Shown: positions 35,804 to 45,381 of the stretch, piece after piece | Numbering within the stretch: position 1 is the first letter of the stretch | Layout: every line of letters begins with the position of its first letter | Source of the DNA: Xylanibacter muris | GTDB taxonomy: Bacteria; Bacteroidota; Bacteroidia; Bacteroidales; Bacteroidaceae | Assembly (NCBI RefSeq): GCF_013166605.1 | Contig: NZ_JABKKF010000001.1 | Span: 124,001-188,000 of the forward strand | Direction of reading: 5' to 3' | Length of the DNA: 64,000 nt | The notes under the pieces: model-generated | The model's input: only the letters and a program-made list of their open reading frames with translations | Told to the model about the DNA's origin: nothing | Databases searched by the model: none | Translations under genes and position numbers: made by a program

Positions 35804-37087
35804 ATGAAAAAACTATTTGTTTCTTTATTTATCTCATGTCTTGTCTCCGGTTTGCAGGCACAGGCACCGCGTAATGAAATAAAAGAAAACGTAAAACTGT
35901 CGGCAAGCAATCTTCTTGCTTATCCTATGCCCAAGAAGCAGCTTACGCCGGCTCCCGATGGATACAGACCGTTTTACATAAGTCATTATGGTCGCCACGG
36001 TTCAAGATTTCTTATTAACCCCAAAGACTATACGACACCTATAGATATACTCAGGAAAGCGGAAAGGAATGGAAAGCTCACTCCCCTTGGCACCGATGTG
36101 ATGAAACGGCTGTGCATGCTTTATGATGAGTCGTATAAGAGACTTGGCGAGCTGACGCCTTTAGGAGCCGTGCAGCACCGCGAGATAGCGAACAGAATGT
36201 ATAACAGGTTTCCTGAGGTCTTTAAAGGAGATGTCACAATAGATGCCAAGAGTACCGTGGTTATAAGATGTATACTGTCCATGGAGAATGAGTTGCAGGA
36301 GTTTGCCCGCCTCAATCCTAAGCTTAACATCATCCACGATGCAAGCGAGCACGACATGTGGTATATGAATTTCAACGACAAGCCACTGTTTAAGAAGCGA
36401 ATGCCTGAGAAAGCCAAAAAAGCGTATGATGATTTTTGCAGACAATGGGACAGAAGCGAGAATCTTATGAAAAAACTGTTTGCGGACATGGACTACGTGA
36501 AAGACAGCGTAGACAGCCATAAGCTTAACTATCACATATTCCATCTTGCATCGGCCATACAGAACTGTGAGTCGAGATACAAAATAACCCTGTATGACCT
36601 GTTCAGTGATGACGACTTGTATGCAAACTGGGTCAGAGACAATGCGTCATGGTATATAAACTATGGTCCGAGTCCCTTGAATGGAGGCAGACAACCTTTC
36701 TCGCAACGCAATCTTCTAAGGAAAATCATTACGGAAGCCGACAGTTGCCTTGCCCTTCCTGCTCCCGGAGCCACGCTCAGGTTCGGCCATGAGACAATAG
36801 TAATGCCGCTCACATGTCTGTTAGGACTTGACGGATATGACCGTCAGATAGACAACCTCGACAAACTGACAGGGAAGGGATGGATTAACTACCGTATATT
36901 TCCTATGGGAGCCAACATACAGTTTGTGTTTTTCAGAAGGGACGCAAAGGATAAGGACATACTTGTAAAGGTTTTGCTGAATGAAAATGAAGCGTCGCTT
37001 CCGATAAAATCAGATAAGGCGCCATATTATAAGTGGAATGATGTGAGAGACTATTATCTCGATAAACTGGACTCATATAAAGATTAA
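35804..37087 (+). CDS. Exported histidine-type phosphatase (MINPP/acid phosphatase-like)
   Basis: 427 aa from ATG 35804; signal peptide MKKLFVSLFISCLVSGLQAQ. An earlier ATG at 35732 would bury the signal. The active-site ISHYGRHGSRFLIN holds the RHG core, and RFGHETIVMPL carries the second His with the proton-donor Glu. Layout and length match branch-2 histidine phosphatases, including the Bacteroides inositol-polyphosphate phosphatase. Likely role is periplasmic or outer-membrane-vesicle phosphate release from organic phosphates such as phytate. Substrate inferred from the family only. Confidence 0.85.
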   Translation: MKKLFVSLFISCLVSGLQAQAPRNEIKENVKLSASNLLAYPMPKKQLTPAPDGYRPFYISHYGRHGSRFLINPKDYTTPIDILRKAERNGKLTPLGTDVMKRLCMLYDESYKRLGELTPLGAVQHREIANRMYNRFPEVFKGDVTIDAKSTVVIRCILSMENELQEFARLNPKLNIIHDASEHDMWYMNFNDKPLFKKRMPEKAKKAYDDFCRQWDRSENLMKKLFADMDYVKDSVDSHKLNYHIFHLASAIQNCESRYKITLYDLFSDDDLYANWVRDNASWYINYGPSPLNGGRQPFSQRNLLRKIITEADSCLALPAPGATLRFGHETIVMPLTCLLGLDGYDRQIDNLDKLTGKGWINYRIFPMGANIQFVFFRRDAKDKDILVKVLLNENEASLPIKSDKAPYYKWNDVRDYYLDKLDSYKD

Positions 37088-37233
37088 ACGTTATGTAACG
37101 TTACTAAATATATATTAAAATAATTTGCGGTATATGTAAAAATTGCGTACTTTGTAATATTATGATGATAATGATTGGGTCATACAACATTAAATTTTAA
37201 AAGTCACTATTGGGATATAGATAATCGATAAAT

Positions 37234-38634
37234 ATGAAAACCGGTTTTTATGACAAGCATTATAATGTACTTTTGAGTGCAGCCACAATGGTTGGTGATT
37301 TTCTTATTTGTGTATTCTTGTATATTCTGTTTATAAAGAAAGCAGGATATTGGGAGTTGCCCGGATTAAGGCAGTCGTTGGTTGTATCTTCAATGCTTTA
37401 TATCTTTTGCATTTATACAGGCGGTGTGATTCTGTTCAGACGCAATACAAAGAACTACCAGATACCGCTGCTTGTTTTTCGTAACGTGATTTATTATGGT
37501 ATAGGATATATAATAATAATGAAGCTTGGGCATTTTAGGGTGTTGTCTCCATACGGGCTTTCACTTTTTATTGTATTGCTGGCTGTTTCCTCCACCATAT
37601 ACCGTATGATAATAAGATATTCAGTCCGGATATACCGTTCCCGCGCGGTCAACCGCACTAATGCTATTCTGGTTGGAAGCACTGTCAATAATATGGAGTT
37701 ATATAGGGAAATGACGGAAGTGTCTTATTACGGATACAATGTGTTGGGGTATTTTGACTATGAGCCTAATCCTGACTTTCCGGAAAAATGTCCTTATTTA
37801 GGCACACCGGATGACGTTATAGGATATCTGAAAGAGCATGATGAGGTTGAAGAGCTGTATTGTTGTCTGCCTTCAAAGTATCATGACACGATACGTGGAC
37901 TCATACATTATTGTACAAACAACCTGATTCATTTCTTCAGCGTTCCGAATCTTCGTAATTACCTGCATAATAGAATGCACTTCTATATGCTTGGCAACGT
38001 GCCTTATCTTTCTATCTACAATGAGCCGTTGTCAAGAGTAGAGAACCGTATGATTAAGCGTGTGTTTGATGTTGTTTTCTCTTTAACGTTCCTGTGTACG
38101 CTGTTTCCGATAATCTTTATTATCGTGTTTATAATAACAAAGATAACGATGCCCGGCCCGATATTCTTCAGACAGAAACGTAACGGGTTGGACAATAAGG
38201 TGTTTTATTGTCTTAAGTTCAGAAGCATGAAGGTGAATGCCGATGCAGACAAGCTTCAGGCAACAAAGAACGACCCGCGTAAGACAAAGTGGGGTGACAT
38301 TATGCGTAAGACGAACATCGACGAGCTTCCTCAGTTTATCAACGTTCTTATGGGTGATATGAGTATCGTCGGTCCGCGTCCCCACATGCTGATGCATACG
38401 GAAGAGTATTCCAAGCTTATAGACAAGTATATGGTGCGCCATTTCGTAAAGCCCGGCATAACGGGATGGAGCCAGGTTACCGGATTCCGTGGTGAGACAA
38501 AGGAACTTTCACAGATGGAAGGACGTGTGAAAGGAGATATATGGTATATGGAGCACTGGACTTTCGGTCTTGACATTTATATTATTTATAAGACAATAGC
38601 CAATGCCGTAAAGGGTGACAAGGCGGCTTATTAG
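37234..38634 (+). CDS. Polyprenyl glycosylphosphotransferase (WcaJ-like)
   Basis: 466 aa initiating enzyme of exopolysaccharide synthesis: transfers a sugar-1-phosphate from a nucleotide sugar to undecaprenyl phosphate. The N-terminal half has four TM helices and a CoA-binding-like domain (TNAILVGSTVNNMELYREM); the C-terminal catalytic half has VENRMIKRVFDVVFS (membrane re-entrant), KITMPGPIFFRQKRNGLDNKVF, KFRSMKVNADA and NIDELPQFINVLMGDMSIVGPRPHM (catalytic acidic region). It opens the polysaccharide region. Confidence 0.93.
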   Translation: MKTGFYDKHYNVLLSAATMVGDFLICVFLYILFIKKAGYWELPGLRQSLVVSSMLYIFCIYTGGVILFRRNTKNYQIPLLVFRNVIYYGIGYIIIMKLGHFRVLSPYGLSLFIVLLAVSSTIYRMIIRYSVRIYRSRAVNRTNAILVGSTVNNMELYREMTEVSYYGYNVLGYFDYEPNPDFPEKCPYLGTPDDVIGYLKEHDEVEELYCCLPSKYHDTIRGLIHYCTNNLIHFFSVPNLRNYLHNRMHFYMLGNVPYLSIYNEPLSRVENRMIKRVFDVVFSLTFLCTLFPIIFIIVFIITKITMPGPIFFRQKRNGLDNKVFYCLKFRSMKVNADADKLQATKNDPRKTKWGDIMRKTNIDELPQFINVLMGDMSIVGPRPHMLMHTEEYSKLIDKYMVRHFVKPGITGWSQVTGFRGETKELSQMEGRVKGDIWYMEHWTFGLDIYIIYKTIANAVKGDKAAY

Positions 38635-38709
38635 AATAAACCGCATTGGATATTGCTTTGCGGTGTGTGGCGTCCGGCATTGCGTATAAGGAATAAATTA
38701 GGATAAAGT

Positions 38710-39789
38710 TTGGAAGGCATATATATTGAGTTTCTGCGTTTCTGTATAGACGAAAAGGCGGAGTTAAAGGAAGAATTTCGTGGTATAGACTGGAATTATA
38801 TGTATGATTTCGGCTATCGCCAGACTCTTTTGGGCGTTTTGTTTGAAGGTGTCAGGCGTCTTCCGCCGGACTATGCCCCGCCACGGCCGCTTCTTATGAA
38901 ATGGATAGGAATAAGTCAGGCCATAGAGAAGCAGAATATACTTCAAAACAAAAACGTGGCGGCTGTGGTGAGGATGTTTGCCGCAGACGGATTCAGAAGT
39001 TGTATACTCAAGGGACAGGGTAATGCCGTTATGTATCCTAATCCGCTTTCGCGTATGCCCGGTGATATTGATGTATGGCTTTGGGGCGGTGACAGGGAAA
39101 TAATAAGATATGTGAAGAGTAAGGGAGGCGATGGCGGTTTTTGTTACCATCATGCGGAATTTCCTCCTTTTAATAATACAGAGATAGAAGTTCACTACCG
39201 TCCGTCATTCATGAATAACCCGCTTCACAACCGTCGTCTTCAGCAATGGTTCCGTGATATGGCAGGACTGCAGTTTGATAATCTTGTACGGTTGCCCCAT
39301 TCGGGTGACGACGTGGGCGTTGCCGTTCCCGTATTCTCTTTCAATTGTATCTTTCAGATGTCGCATATCTATCATCATCTCCTTCATGAGGGGATTGGAT
39401 TAAGGCAGCTGCTTGATTATTATTTTCTGTTGAAAAGTCAGGAAAGGCCTGATGCCGGTATAGATAAACTGTTGCGCGGATTCGGCATGTATGGTGTGTC
39501 CGGTGCTGTGATGTATGTGTTGAAAGAGATGTTTGCCCTTGACGAGCGCCGGATGGTGGTTCCTCCCGATGAAAGGCGTGGCAGGATGTTGCTTGACGAG
39601 ATATTCCTATCCGGTAATTTCGGTCATCATGATGACAGGCAGAAATGGATTTACAAGTCACAGGTGAATAGGAATATCGGACGTTTTGTGCGTGATATCC
39701 GTTTCTTCGGTCAGTATCCGGGAGAATGTCTGTGGGAACCGTTTTTCAGGCTGTGGCATTTCTTCTGGCGTAAGAATATAGGTCGTTAG
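38710..39789 (+). CDS. Nucleotidyltransferase family protein (NTP_transf_5)
   Basis: 359 aa. LKGQGNAVMYPNPLSRMPGDIDVWL contains the G(x)n-D-x-D core of the pol-beta nucleotidyltransferase fold, with EIEVHYRPSFMNNPLHNRRL adding the third acidic position. Such proteins occur in Bacteroidales capsule loci; the acceptor is unknown. Translation probably starts at TTG 38710, since the sequence before the next ATG (38800) is family-like. It lies 76 nt after the glycosylphosphotransferase, likely co-transcribed. Confidence 0.75.
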   Translation: MEGIYIEFLRFCIDEKAELKEEFRGIDWNYMYDFGYRQTLLGVLFEGVRRLPPDYAPPRPLLMKWIGISQAIEKQNILQNKNVAAVVRMFAADGFRSCILKGQGNAVMYPNPLSRMPGDIDVWLWGGDREIIRYVKSKGGDGGFCYHHAEFPPFNNTEIEVHYRPSFMNNPLHNRRLQQWFRDMAGLQFDNLVRLPHSGDDVGVAVPVFSFNCIFQMSHIYHHLLHEGIGLRQLLDYYFLLKSQERPDAGIDKLLRGFGMYGVSGAVMYVLKEMFALDERRMVVPPDERRGRMLLDEIFLSGNFGHHDDRQKWIYKSQVNRNIGRFVRDIRFFGQYPGECLWEPFFRLWHFFWRKNIGR

Positions 39790-39802
39790 GCCTGTTGTTT
39801 CT

Positions 39803-40864
39803 TTACATTTCTTTTGGCATGTATACGGCGACGGTTTTCATTCTTACATAGTTTTCCGATACATACATAAGCCCGTTGTACGGGTTGTCTGTTCCCCATG
39901 AGTTTTTCATTATGTAATACCTGGTTCCTTTCCTGTCGCGTCCGATGCCCACTATCGCCATACAGTGGTCGTCGGTGGTTTCGTAGTTTTCAAAATGTTT
40001 CTGTCTGATTTCTTGTATATTGTTCTTTCCATAATCTTCATCCAGTTTCGCGATGCCTTTTTCAAATGAGAATCCTGGTTCTGAAATGTCACCCTCCCAG
40101 CACACTCCATGGCCTTTTCTCACGGCATTGTCTATGAGTGACATCATGGTGTCGAGCGGTACGTTGTAGAATGTGTTCCGCTCCCAGTTGTCCTCTGTCT
40201 CCAGTACAAATCTGTTGTAGAATTTATGGTGTGTGAAACTCGTTATCGCCTCATATTCCCCCGGGGCGCATACGCTTCGTGCAAATTCTCCGGGGGTGTA
40301 TTCCGCACCATACATAAATACGTGTTCAGACGGATAGCCGAGAGCCCTGTCTATCATGTCATCCACTTTCTTCCCGTAAAGTTTTAACCCAGCCCTGTGT
40401 CTTACAGCCGCTTCGGAGAGCATTCTCACCCTGTTGCACAATACAGTATAGTTTATATTCTCTCCATATCCGTAGGAATAGTCCGGCACAGCCCCATGCC
40501 GTTCAATCAGGTTTATCAGAGTCTGCCCCATGCCCCGTGTGGTAAATGTAGTCTTTCCTCCTGTAAGATAATAGTTGCGGTAGTTGTCTCTTAAAAGGCT
40601 TCTCATCACGTATGCCACTGAAAGGCAGACCGAATCCCCTCTCATTAGATGTTCCGTCTCTATGGCCGACAGCATGGCGTATGCCCAGCAGTTGCAACTC
40701 CTTCCCTGATTCCTCACTGGGGTATATTTGTTCATCACATCTATTGTAAACTGTTCTTGTTCATCGCCATGTCCGGGTTTTTCCATTCCGCATCCATGAA
40801 ATACGATGGTCATCGTCATCATCAGTATTATTCCTGCGTATCTGTTATGTAAGTATGGTGTCAT
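39803..40864 (-). CDS. C1 (papain-like) cysteine peptidase, probable lipoprotein
   Basis: 353 aa from ATG 40864; a longer frame starts at 41017 but would hide the lipoprotein signal (IILMMTMTIVFHGC, Cys 25). Papain fold residues are in order: oxyanion Gln53 (VRNQGRSC), nucleophile Cys59 (NCWAYAML), His300 (DDHCMAIVG) and Asn321 (MKNSWGTDN). The insert-rich middle and layout resemble Bacteroidales C1 peptidases of the aminopeptidase C/bleomycin hydrolase side. A surface-exposed or periplasmic protease is likely. It is convergent with the nucleotidyltransferase gene. Confidence 0.85.
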   Translation of the reverse strand: MTPYLHNRYAGIILMMTMTIVFHGCGMEKPGHGDEQEQFTIDVMNKYTPVRNQGRSCNCWAYAMLSAIETEHLMRGDSVCLSVAYVMRSLLRDNYRNYYLTGGKTTFTTRGMGQTLINLIERHGAVPDYSYGYGENINYTVLCNRVRMLSEAAVRHRAGLKLYGKKVDDMIDRALGYPSEHVFMYGAEYTPGEFARSVCAPGEYEAITSFTHHKFYNRFVLETEDNWERNTFYNVPLDTMMSLIDNAVRKGHGVCWEGDISEPGFSFEKGIAKLDEDYGKNNIQEIRQKHFENYETTDDHCMAIVGIGRDRKGTRYYIMKNSWGTDNPYNGLMYVSENYVRMKTVAVYMPKEM

Positions 40865-41133
40865 TTTTATTTTAGTCAGATCATAAATCCTGTTTATTAT
40901 GCAGTGCAAACATAATGCTTTTCCGGCATAATACAAAATCCAGGGTTGTGTTTTTATCTTTGTTGATGCAGTTTGTCTTACGGAAAGCACTGTAATATTG
41001 CCATTTCCGTTAGTCATGCCGTGTTGTTTTATTGTTTTAGTGTTTCATTATGGAAATATATAATGAGCGAGGATAAAAGTCATGGGCTGTTTCATGCAGT
41101 TGTTAATAGGTTATCAATAACTGTAAAATTGTG

Positions 41134-41149
41134 TTGTGTGCGCACACAA
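41134..41149. promoter_or_regulatory. 16-bp perfect palindrome upstream of orphan promoter
   Basis: TTGTGTGCGCACACAA, 57 nt before the promoter at 41206-41235; operator-like. A second imperfect one (TTGACTTAGGTCAA) follows at 41153-41166. Confidence 0.4.
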
Positions 41150-41205
41150 ATATTGACTTAGGTCAAAATAAATATTAAAACAGAAAAAATATAAGGCCAA
41201 AATCA

Positions 41206-41235
41206 TTGCAGAATAGAGGAAACTTAATATCTTTG
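41206..41235 (+). promoter_or_regulatory. Promoter of an orphan non-coding transcript
   Basis: TTG at 41206-41208, 19-nt spacer, TAtcTTTG at 41228-41235, followed by CAAC; predicted start about 41242. Confidence 0.75.
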
Positions 41236-41241
41236 CAACGT

Positions 41242-41617
41242 AATAAAATATTGTAAATAGTTATTAAGGTATAAGTGACAGATTGTTAGGATATACATTC
41301 ATTTAGATAGGTTAGTTTTAGTTATTAGGTAAAGATTGTATTATTTGATTAGGTTTTTTAGTTATTTTGGTAAAGTAAGATTGATTAATTCAGGATTCCA
41401 AGGTGTTGGACCGAGGGTAAAAAGGATTTGTTGAAAGGGTAACAAAACAACAAGACACAAGATGAACAGGCAAAGCCGGGAGGCTTTGACCTGAAAAGAA
41501 AGGAGGATAGTCGAGAAAAATAAGATTCGTTCTTAATGTTTCAAGACTATCATTAAAGAAAACATTAGTATTTTAATATCAGTGCAGCTCCCGGAATTAT
41601 TTCCGGGGGCTGTTTTT
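41242..41617 (+). ncRNA. Candidate structured RNA, about 375 nt, with own promoter and terminator
   Basis: No open frame longer than a few codons, except a 10-codon frame at 41462 (MNRQSREALT). Helices visible: AAAGCC/GGCTTT with a GGGA loop near 41475-41490; GATAGTC/GACTATC (about 41507-41553) next to a perfect AAAGGAGG; TAATGTTT/AAACATTA; and the terminator. The 5' part has two direct copies of a TTTTAGTTATTxxGGTAAAG-like block (about 41315 and 41358). It could be a regulatory small RNA, a leader with attenuator, or an unrecognised structural RNA. Confidence 0.6.
41585..41616 (+). terminator. Intrinsic terminator of the orphan RNA
   Basis: 11-bp G/C-rich stem, 41585-41595 with 41600-41610 (one G-U), TTAT loop, then GTTTTTATTT. 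Confidence 0.85.
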
Positions 41618-41843
41618 ATTTGTGCATACGGTGTATTATTAATATGACACGTGCTAAAGATGCGTTTCCACATTCGGAGGTAAAATCCACCTGTTTTTTA
41701 TATACCGGATTTCATCCTACCTTTTCTCGTCATGGTAATATTCAAGCAAATTTGATATTGCTCATTTGGCTTATCGAAAATGTTTGTTTTTTCCCTATTT
41801 TATGTGTATCCTAAAATAATGAAAACCATAAAACATAATTATT

Positions 41844-43067
41844 ATGACAACAGTCAAGTTGAAATTCCGTCCGTCGGCAGTTGCCGGAAGAGAAGGAACA
41901 CTGTATTATCAGATAGCCCGTCACCGTGCTGTCAGTTGCGTAAAAACACCGTATCGCATATATCCGGATGAGTGGGACAGCGGTTCCGGTATTATTTGCA
42001 ATGGGAATGTGAAAAGCCGTATGCCGTTTCTTCAGCTTGTAAGAGACTGTGTCGGCTGGGAATTGAGACAGATAAGAAATGTTGCGTTACTGATGGAAAG
42101 GCGTGAGAAAGAATCCGGAGAGACAGTTCTCATGTCAGACATCCTTGCTGCCATACGAAGGATAAAGCCCTGTCAGACGGTGTTTGTTTTCATGCAGTCG
42201 CGTATAACCCGTCTTATACGTATGAATCGCATAGGCACGGCAAACACCTGCTCGTCAACATTGCGAAGCTTCATGCGTTTCAGATGCAACGAAGACCTAT
42301 CCTTTGAATCTGTAACGGCCGAGATGATGGTAATATATGAGAAATATCTTCAGTCGCACGGACTTCTGCGCAACACCACCTCTTTCTATATGCGTACCAT
42401 GCGCACAGTATACAATCTTGCCGTAGAACAGGGGCTTACTGACGATAAAGATGTTTTCCGCAACGTATATACAGGTTTCGACAAGACAGACAAGCGGGCC
42501 ATATCATTGAAGGACATCAAGGCAATAAGGCAGCTCGACCTTTCGTTTTCCCGCTCCCTTTCATTTTCCAGAGACCTGTTTCTTTTAAGTTTCTATATGC
42601 GCGGAATGCCTTTTGTGGATATGGCATATCTTAGGAAGTCAGATCTCAAAGGCGGTTTCGTGGTATATTGCCGTAGAAAAACCCGCCAGCGGCTAACCAT
42701 AAAATGGGAATTGCAGATGCAGGCAATCATAGAGCGTTATGCGGGAGAAACATCATCCACACCATATCTTCTGCCGATAATAAGGACGGAGGATGGGATG
42801 GAATACCGGCAGTATCAGTCGGTGCTGCACAATGTGAACCGTAGTCTGAAGCGTATTGCGGTAATGGCCGGTTTAGGCATCCCCCTTACAATGTATGTGG
42901 CCCGCCACACATGGGCTACCGTTGCAAGGAAAATGAATATCCCCATGTCGGTGATAAGCGAGGGGATGGGGCATGATTCCGAGAAAACCACGCAGATTTA
43001 TCTTGCGTCCATCGATACATCCGAAATATGCAGGGCAAACAGGCGCATACTCAATAGTTTGCAGTAG
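41844..43067 (+). CDS. Tyrosine-type site-specific recombinase
   Basis: 407 aa with the Bacteroidota integrase layout: N-terminal arm-binding region (TTVKLKFRPSAVAGREG), SAM-like core-binding domain (about 115-200) and catalytic domain with Arg in LLSFYMRGMPFVDMAYLRKSDL, HTWATVARK preceded by Arg (ARHTW), GHDSEKTTQIYLAS with the likely Tyr nucleophile. No mobilisation or phage genes adjoin, so it may act as a local DNA invertase; the inverted-repeat segment at 45382-45578 is the obvious candidate target, 2.3 kb away. Confidence 0.88.
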   Translation: MTTVKLKFRPSAVAGREGTLYYQIARHRAVSCVKTPYRIYPDEWDSGSGIICNGNVKSRMPFLQLVRDCVGWELRQIRNVALLMERREKESGETVLMSDILAAIRRIKPCQTVFVFMQSRITRLIRMNRIGTANTCSSTLRSFMRFRCNEDLSFESVTAEMMVIYEKYLQSHGLLRNTTSFYMRTMRTVYNLAVEQGLTDDKDVFRNVYTGFDKTDKRAISLKDIKAIRQLDLSFSRSLSFSRDLFLLSFYMRGMPFVDMAYLRKSDLKGGFVVYCRRKTRQRLTIKWELQMQAIIERYAGETSSTPYLLPIIRTEDGMEYRQYQSVLHNVNRSLKRIAVMAGLGIPLTMYVARHTWATVARKMNIPMSVISEGMGHDSEKTTQIYLASIDTSEICRANRRILNSLQ

Positions 43068-43189
43068 GCGGGATGCCGTATGGAAGTATGACATTTAGAA
43101 AGCATGAGGCAGTGTTCGGCATACACACCTGATGCTTCCACACTCCCTCCCCTTTTTCCTGGGAGTCTGATGGGCGTCATCCGACATGT

Positions 43190-43291
43190 AGGGACGTGCC
43201 TTTGGCACGTGTCAGAGGAAACATCCATCCAATGAATAAGCTCGGGTGTTGTATACATTGAACACATCGCAAAGCGATGTCCCTACTTGTG
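43190..43291. repeat. A-B composite repeat, copy 4, with a C-like unit upstream
   Basis: Hairpin A at 43190-43213 and hairpin B at about 43262-43287, with a longer centre than copies 1-3; a degenerate C-type unit lies at about 43138-43175. The remainder of 43068-43687 has no gene. Confidence 0.75.
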
Positions 43292-43421
43292 TTTGTAATG
43301 AAAATTCACATAAAATCCTTTTGTCGTTTTTGGATATTTTTATTTCGCTTTTAATTCATTGATATTCAATATGTTATCACCAAACAAAAGTATGGCGAAA
43401 ATAAACATATCATTCGTGCGC

Positions 43422-43462
43422 GATGAACATGCCATTCACGGTCGATGAATGGCATGTTCATC
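43422..43462. repeat. 17-bp perfect inverted repeat
   Basis: Arms 43422-43438 and 43446-43462 around a 7-nt loop; the GCCATTCA core recurs once more at about 43475. No T-run follows, so a terminator is less likely than a binding or recombination site. Confidence 0.6.
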
Positions 43463-43687
43463 AGCCATGAATAGGCCATTCATTGAAAGAGAATTTTGCA
43501 TATATGTCATTATGTAAATAGATTTTAAAAAATAAAGAATGGCTCTTGCCGTATTTCTGATACGCGTTTGAAACATTTCTGTGTTTTGCTGCAACTATTT
43601 CAGACATATATGAAAAAACAGAGATTGTTATATGTGATTACTGGGAAATATATGACAGCATCTGTCTGTATCTTATTATTATGTTAG

Positions 43688-44971
43688 CTACGATTTGGAC
43701 AGTAACCATTCTACAGCTGAGATAATATTGATTTCTGTGTCGGACACTTTCTCTGTCCTTGATTCAGAACAGGCTATTAAAGTAAGATTCTTACAACCTG
43801 TCTTTTGTGATGTATCAATAAGGGCGTCAAGTTCACGTGTTAATGTCTTAGGGTGGCTTATGTCGTATGAGACTTGGATAAGTTCGATGACATAGCCTCT
43901 TTCCGCAACAACAAAGTCCACTTCTTTTAATCTGGCATTCTGCCGGTAGTAAAATATATCCCTATTCAAGGGAATGTTGCGTCTTTGAAGTTCAAGAAAT
44001 ACGATGTTTTCCAGTCTCCAGCCCAAGTTTTCTGAAGAAAGTATGTTGTGGCGATAGGTAAGCATTCCGGTATCTACTATATATGCCTTATTGTTGCGTA
44101 ATCGTTCACTGCTTTTATATGAAAATTTAGTCAGAGGAACGATAAGGAAAGCCTGTGCCAAATAATCTATATAATTGCGTATAGTTTTGTCGGAGCCTAT
44201 CTTCAAGGTTTCGGCCAAGTCTGTCATATTGATGATTTGACCGGCATTATTGATGAGGTGGTTGGCCAATGTCTTTAGACTGTTGGCATTCCGTATATGG
44301 AAGCGCGGCATTATATCTTTTGTTATAATAGCGTCAATCAGGCTTCCTACATATCCATGCCTGTCGGATAAAGTGGATAGTTCTGGAAATCCTCCCTCTA
44401 TGAGGTATTCATCGAGTGTGTTTTTTAGTACGGCAACATTCTTTGTTGTCGGAATATCTGTCCCAATGCCTTTTGATGCGCAATAATCCTTGAAAGAAAA
44501 CGGATAGAGCCTGATTTCATGGTAGCGTCCCGTTAGATGCGTTGCCAGTTCTGAACTTAAAAGTCGGGCGTTCGAGCCGGTTATGACAATATGTAGTCCT
44601 TGTCGGAGTAATCTGTTTATAAATAGATGCCATCCGTCAACATTTTGAATTTCGTCAAAAAAAACATACTTTATGTCATTGCCATACACACGGTAGATCG
44701 ATTCTAATACAATGTTTAAATCCTCTACCATCAGGTTTGCAAGCCGGTCATCATCAAAATTGATATAGCCGTATGTTATGCCTGCATTACGCAGTGCCAT
44801 GTGGCAAAGCGTTGATTTCCCGCTTCTCCGTACACCGATTACAACTTGTGCCAATTTATCGTTCAGGGATATTTGTTTTATCTCGTTACGATGTACAAAC
44901 TCTTCATTTACCACAAAATGAAGTTCTTCTCGTTGGTCAAGTATTACTTTATATATTGCGTTGGAATCCAT
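43688..44971 (-). CDS. AAA-type ATPase with DUF4143 domain
   Basis: 427 aa from ATG 44971. P-loop VIGVRRSGKSTLCHMAL, Walker B YVFFDEIQNVDGW, sensor region ITGSNARLLSSELATHLTGRYHEI, and C-terminal DUF4143 (ENIVFLELQRRNIPLNRDIFYYRQNARLKEVDFVV), which resembles a restriction-endonuclease-like fold and in this copy keeps an EVDFVV acid pair. Such proteins are abundant in Bacteroidales, and their function is unsettled (toxin or mobile-element roles have been suggested). Repeated promoter-like units sit directly upstream. Confidence 0.85.
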   Translation of the reverse strand: MDSNAIYKVILDQREELHFVVNEEFVHRNEIKQISLNDKLAQVVIGVRRSGKSTLCHMALRNAGITYGYINFDDDRLANLMVEDLNIVLESIYRVYGNDIKYVFFDEIQNVDGWHLFINRLLRQGLHIVITGSNARLLSSELATHLTGRYHEIRLYPFSFKDYCASKGIGTDIPTTKNVAVLKNTLDEYLIEGGFPELSTLSDRHGYVGSLIDAIITKDIMPRFHIRNANSLKTLANHLINNAGQIINMTDLAETLKIGSDKTIRNYIDYLAQAFLIVPLTKFSYKSSERLRNNKAYIVDTGMLTYRHNILSSENLGWRLENIVFLELQRRNIPLNRDIFYYRQNARLKEVDFVVAERGYVIELIQVSYDISHPKTLTRELDALIDTSQKTGCKNLTLIACSESRTEKVSDTEINIISAVEWLLSKS

Positions 44972-44999
44972 AATTTGACTAAATAATATTATTGATATA

Positions 45000-45146
45000 A
45001 AGATAGTGCAAACCGAACGCAATGAAGCTTGTTTCAAATTGCTGAGGCACCGCCTATCTTATGCAAAGATAGTGCAAACCGAACGCAATGAAGCTTGTTT
45101 CAAATTGCTGAGGTGCCGCCTATCTTATGCAAAGATAATGCAAACT
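45000..45146 (-). repeat. Two 66-bp tandem repeats plus partial third, promoter-bearing
   Basis: Units 45000-45065 and 45066-45131, differing at two positions, then a partial at 45132-45146. On the minus strand each junction reads TATCTTTGCATAAG, a good -7 element facing the ATPase gene. Just beyond, a shorter CTCCGATAAAATGCAAAAA unit repeats with 32-bp spacing (about 45146 and 45178). Confidence 0.8.
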
Positions 45147-45381
45147 CCGATAAAATGCAAAAAAACGAGCTACAAACTCCGATAAAATGCAAAAATCACA
45201 CTCCTAAACTCCGATAATTGTTGAGTATGCTATACGATGAAGCACAGAAAAACCCTTGGTCTATCATGAAAATAGCAATATCATGCATATTAAAGTCTTT
45301 GCATTGTTTTGTGTTGCGGTAATGTTTGTATGCCCATGTTTTTTTATCAGGTTTACTGATATGTAAGTTTTTGTGATGTGT

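Noticed and set aside
41844-43067. Integrative element or prophage around the recombinase
   Set aside because: No mobilisation, replication or phage genes on either side and no flanking direct repeats seen.
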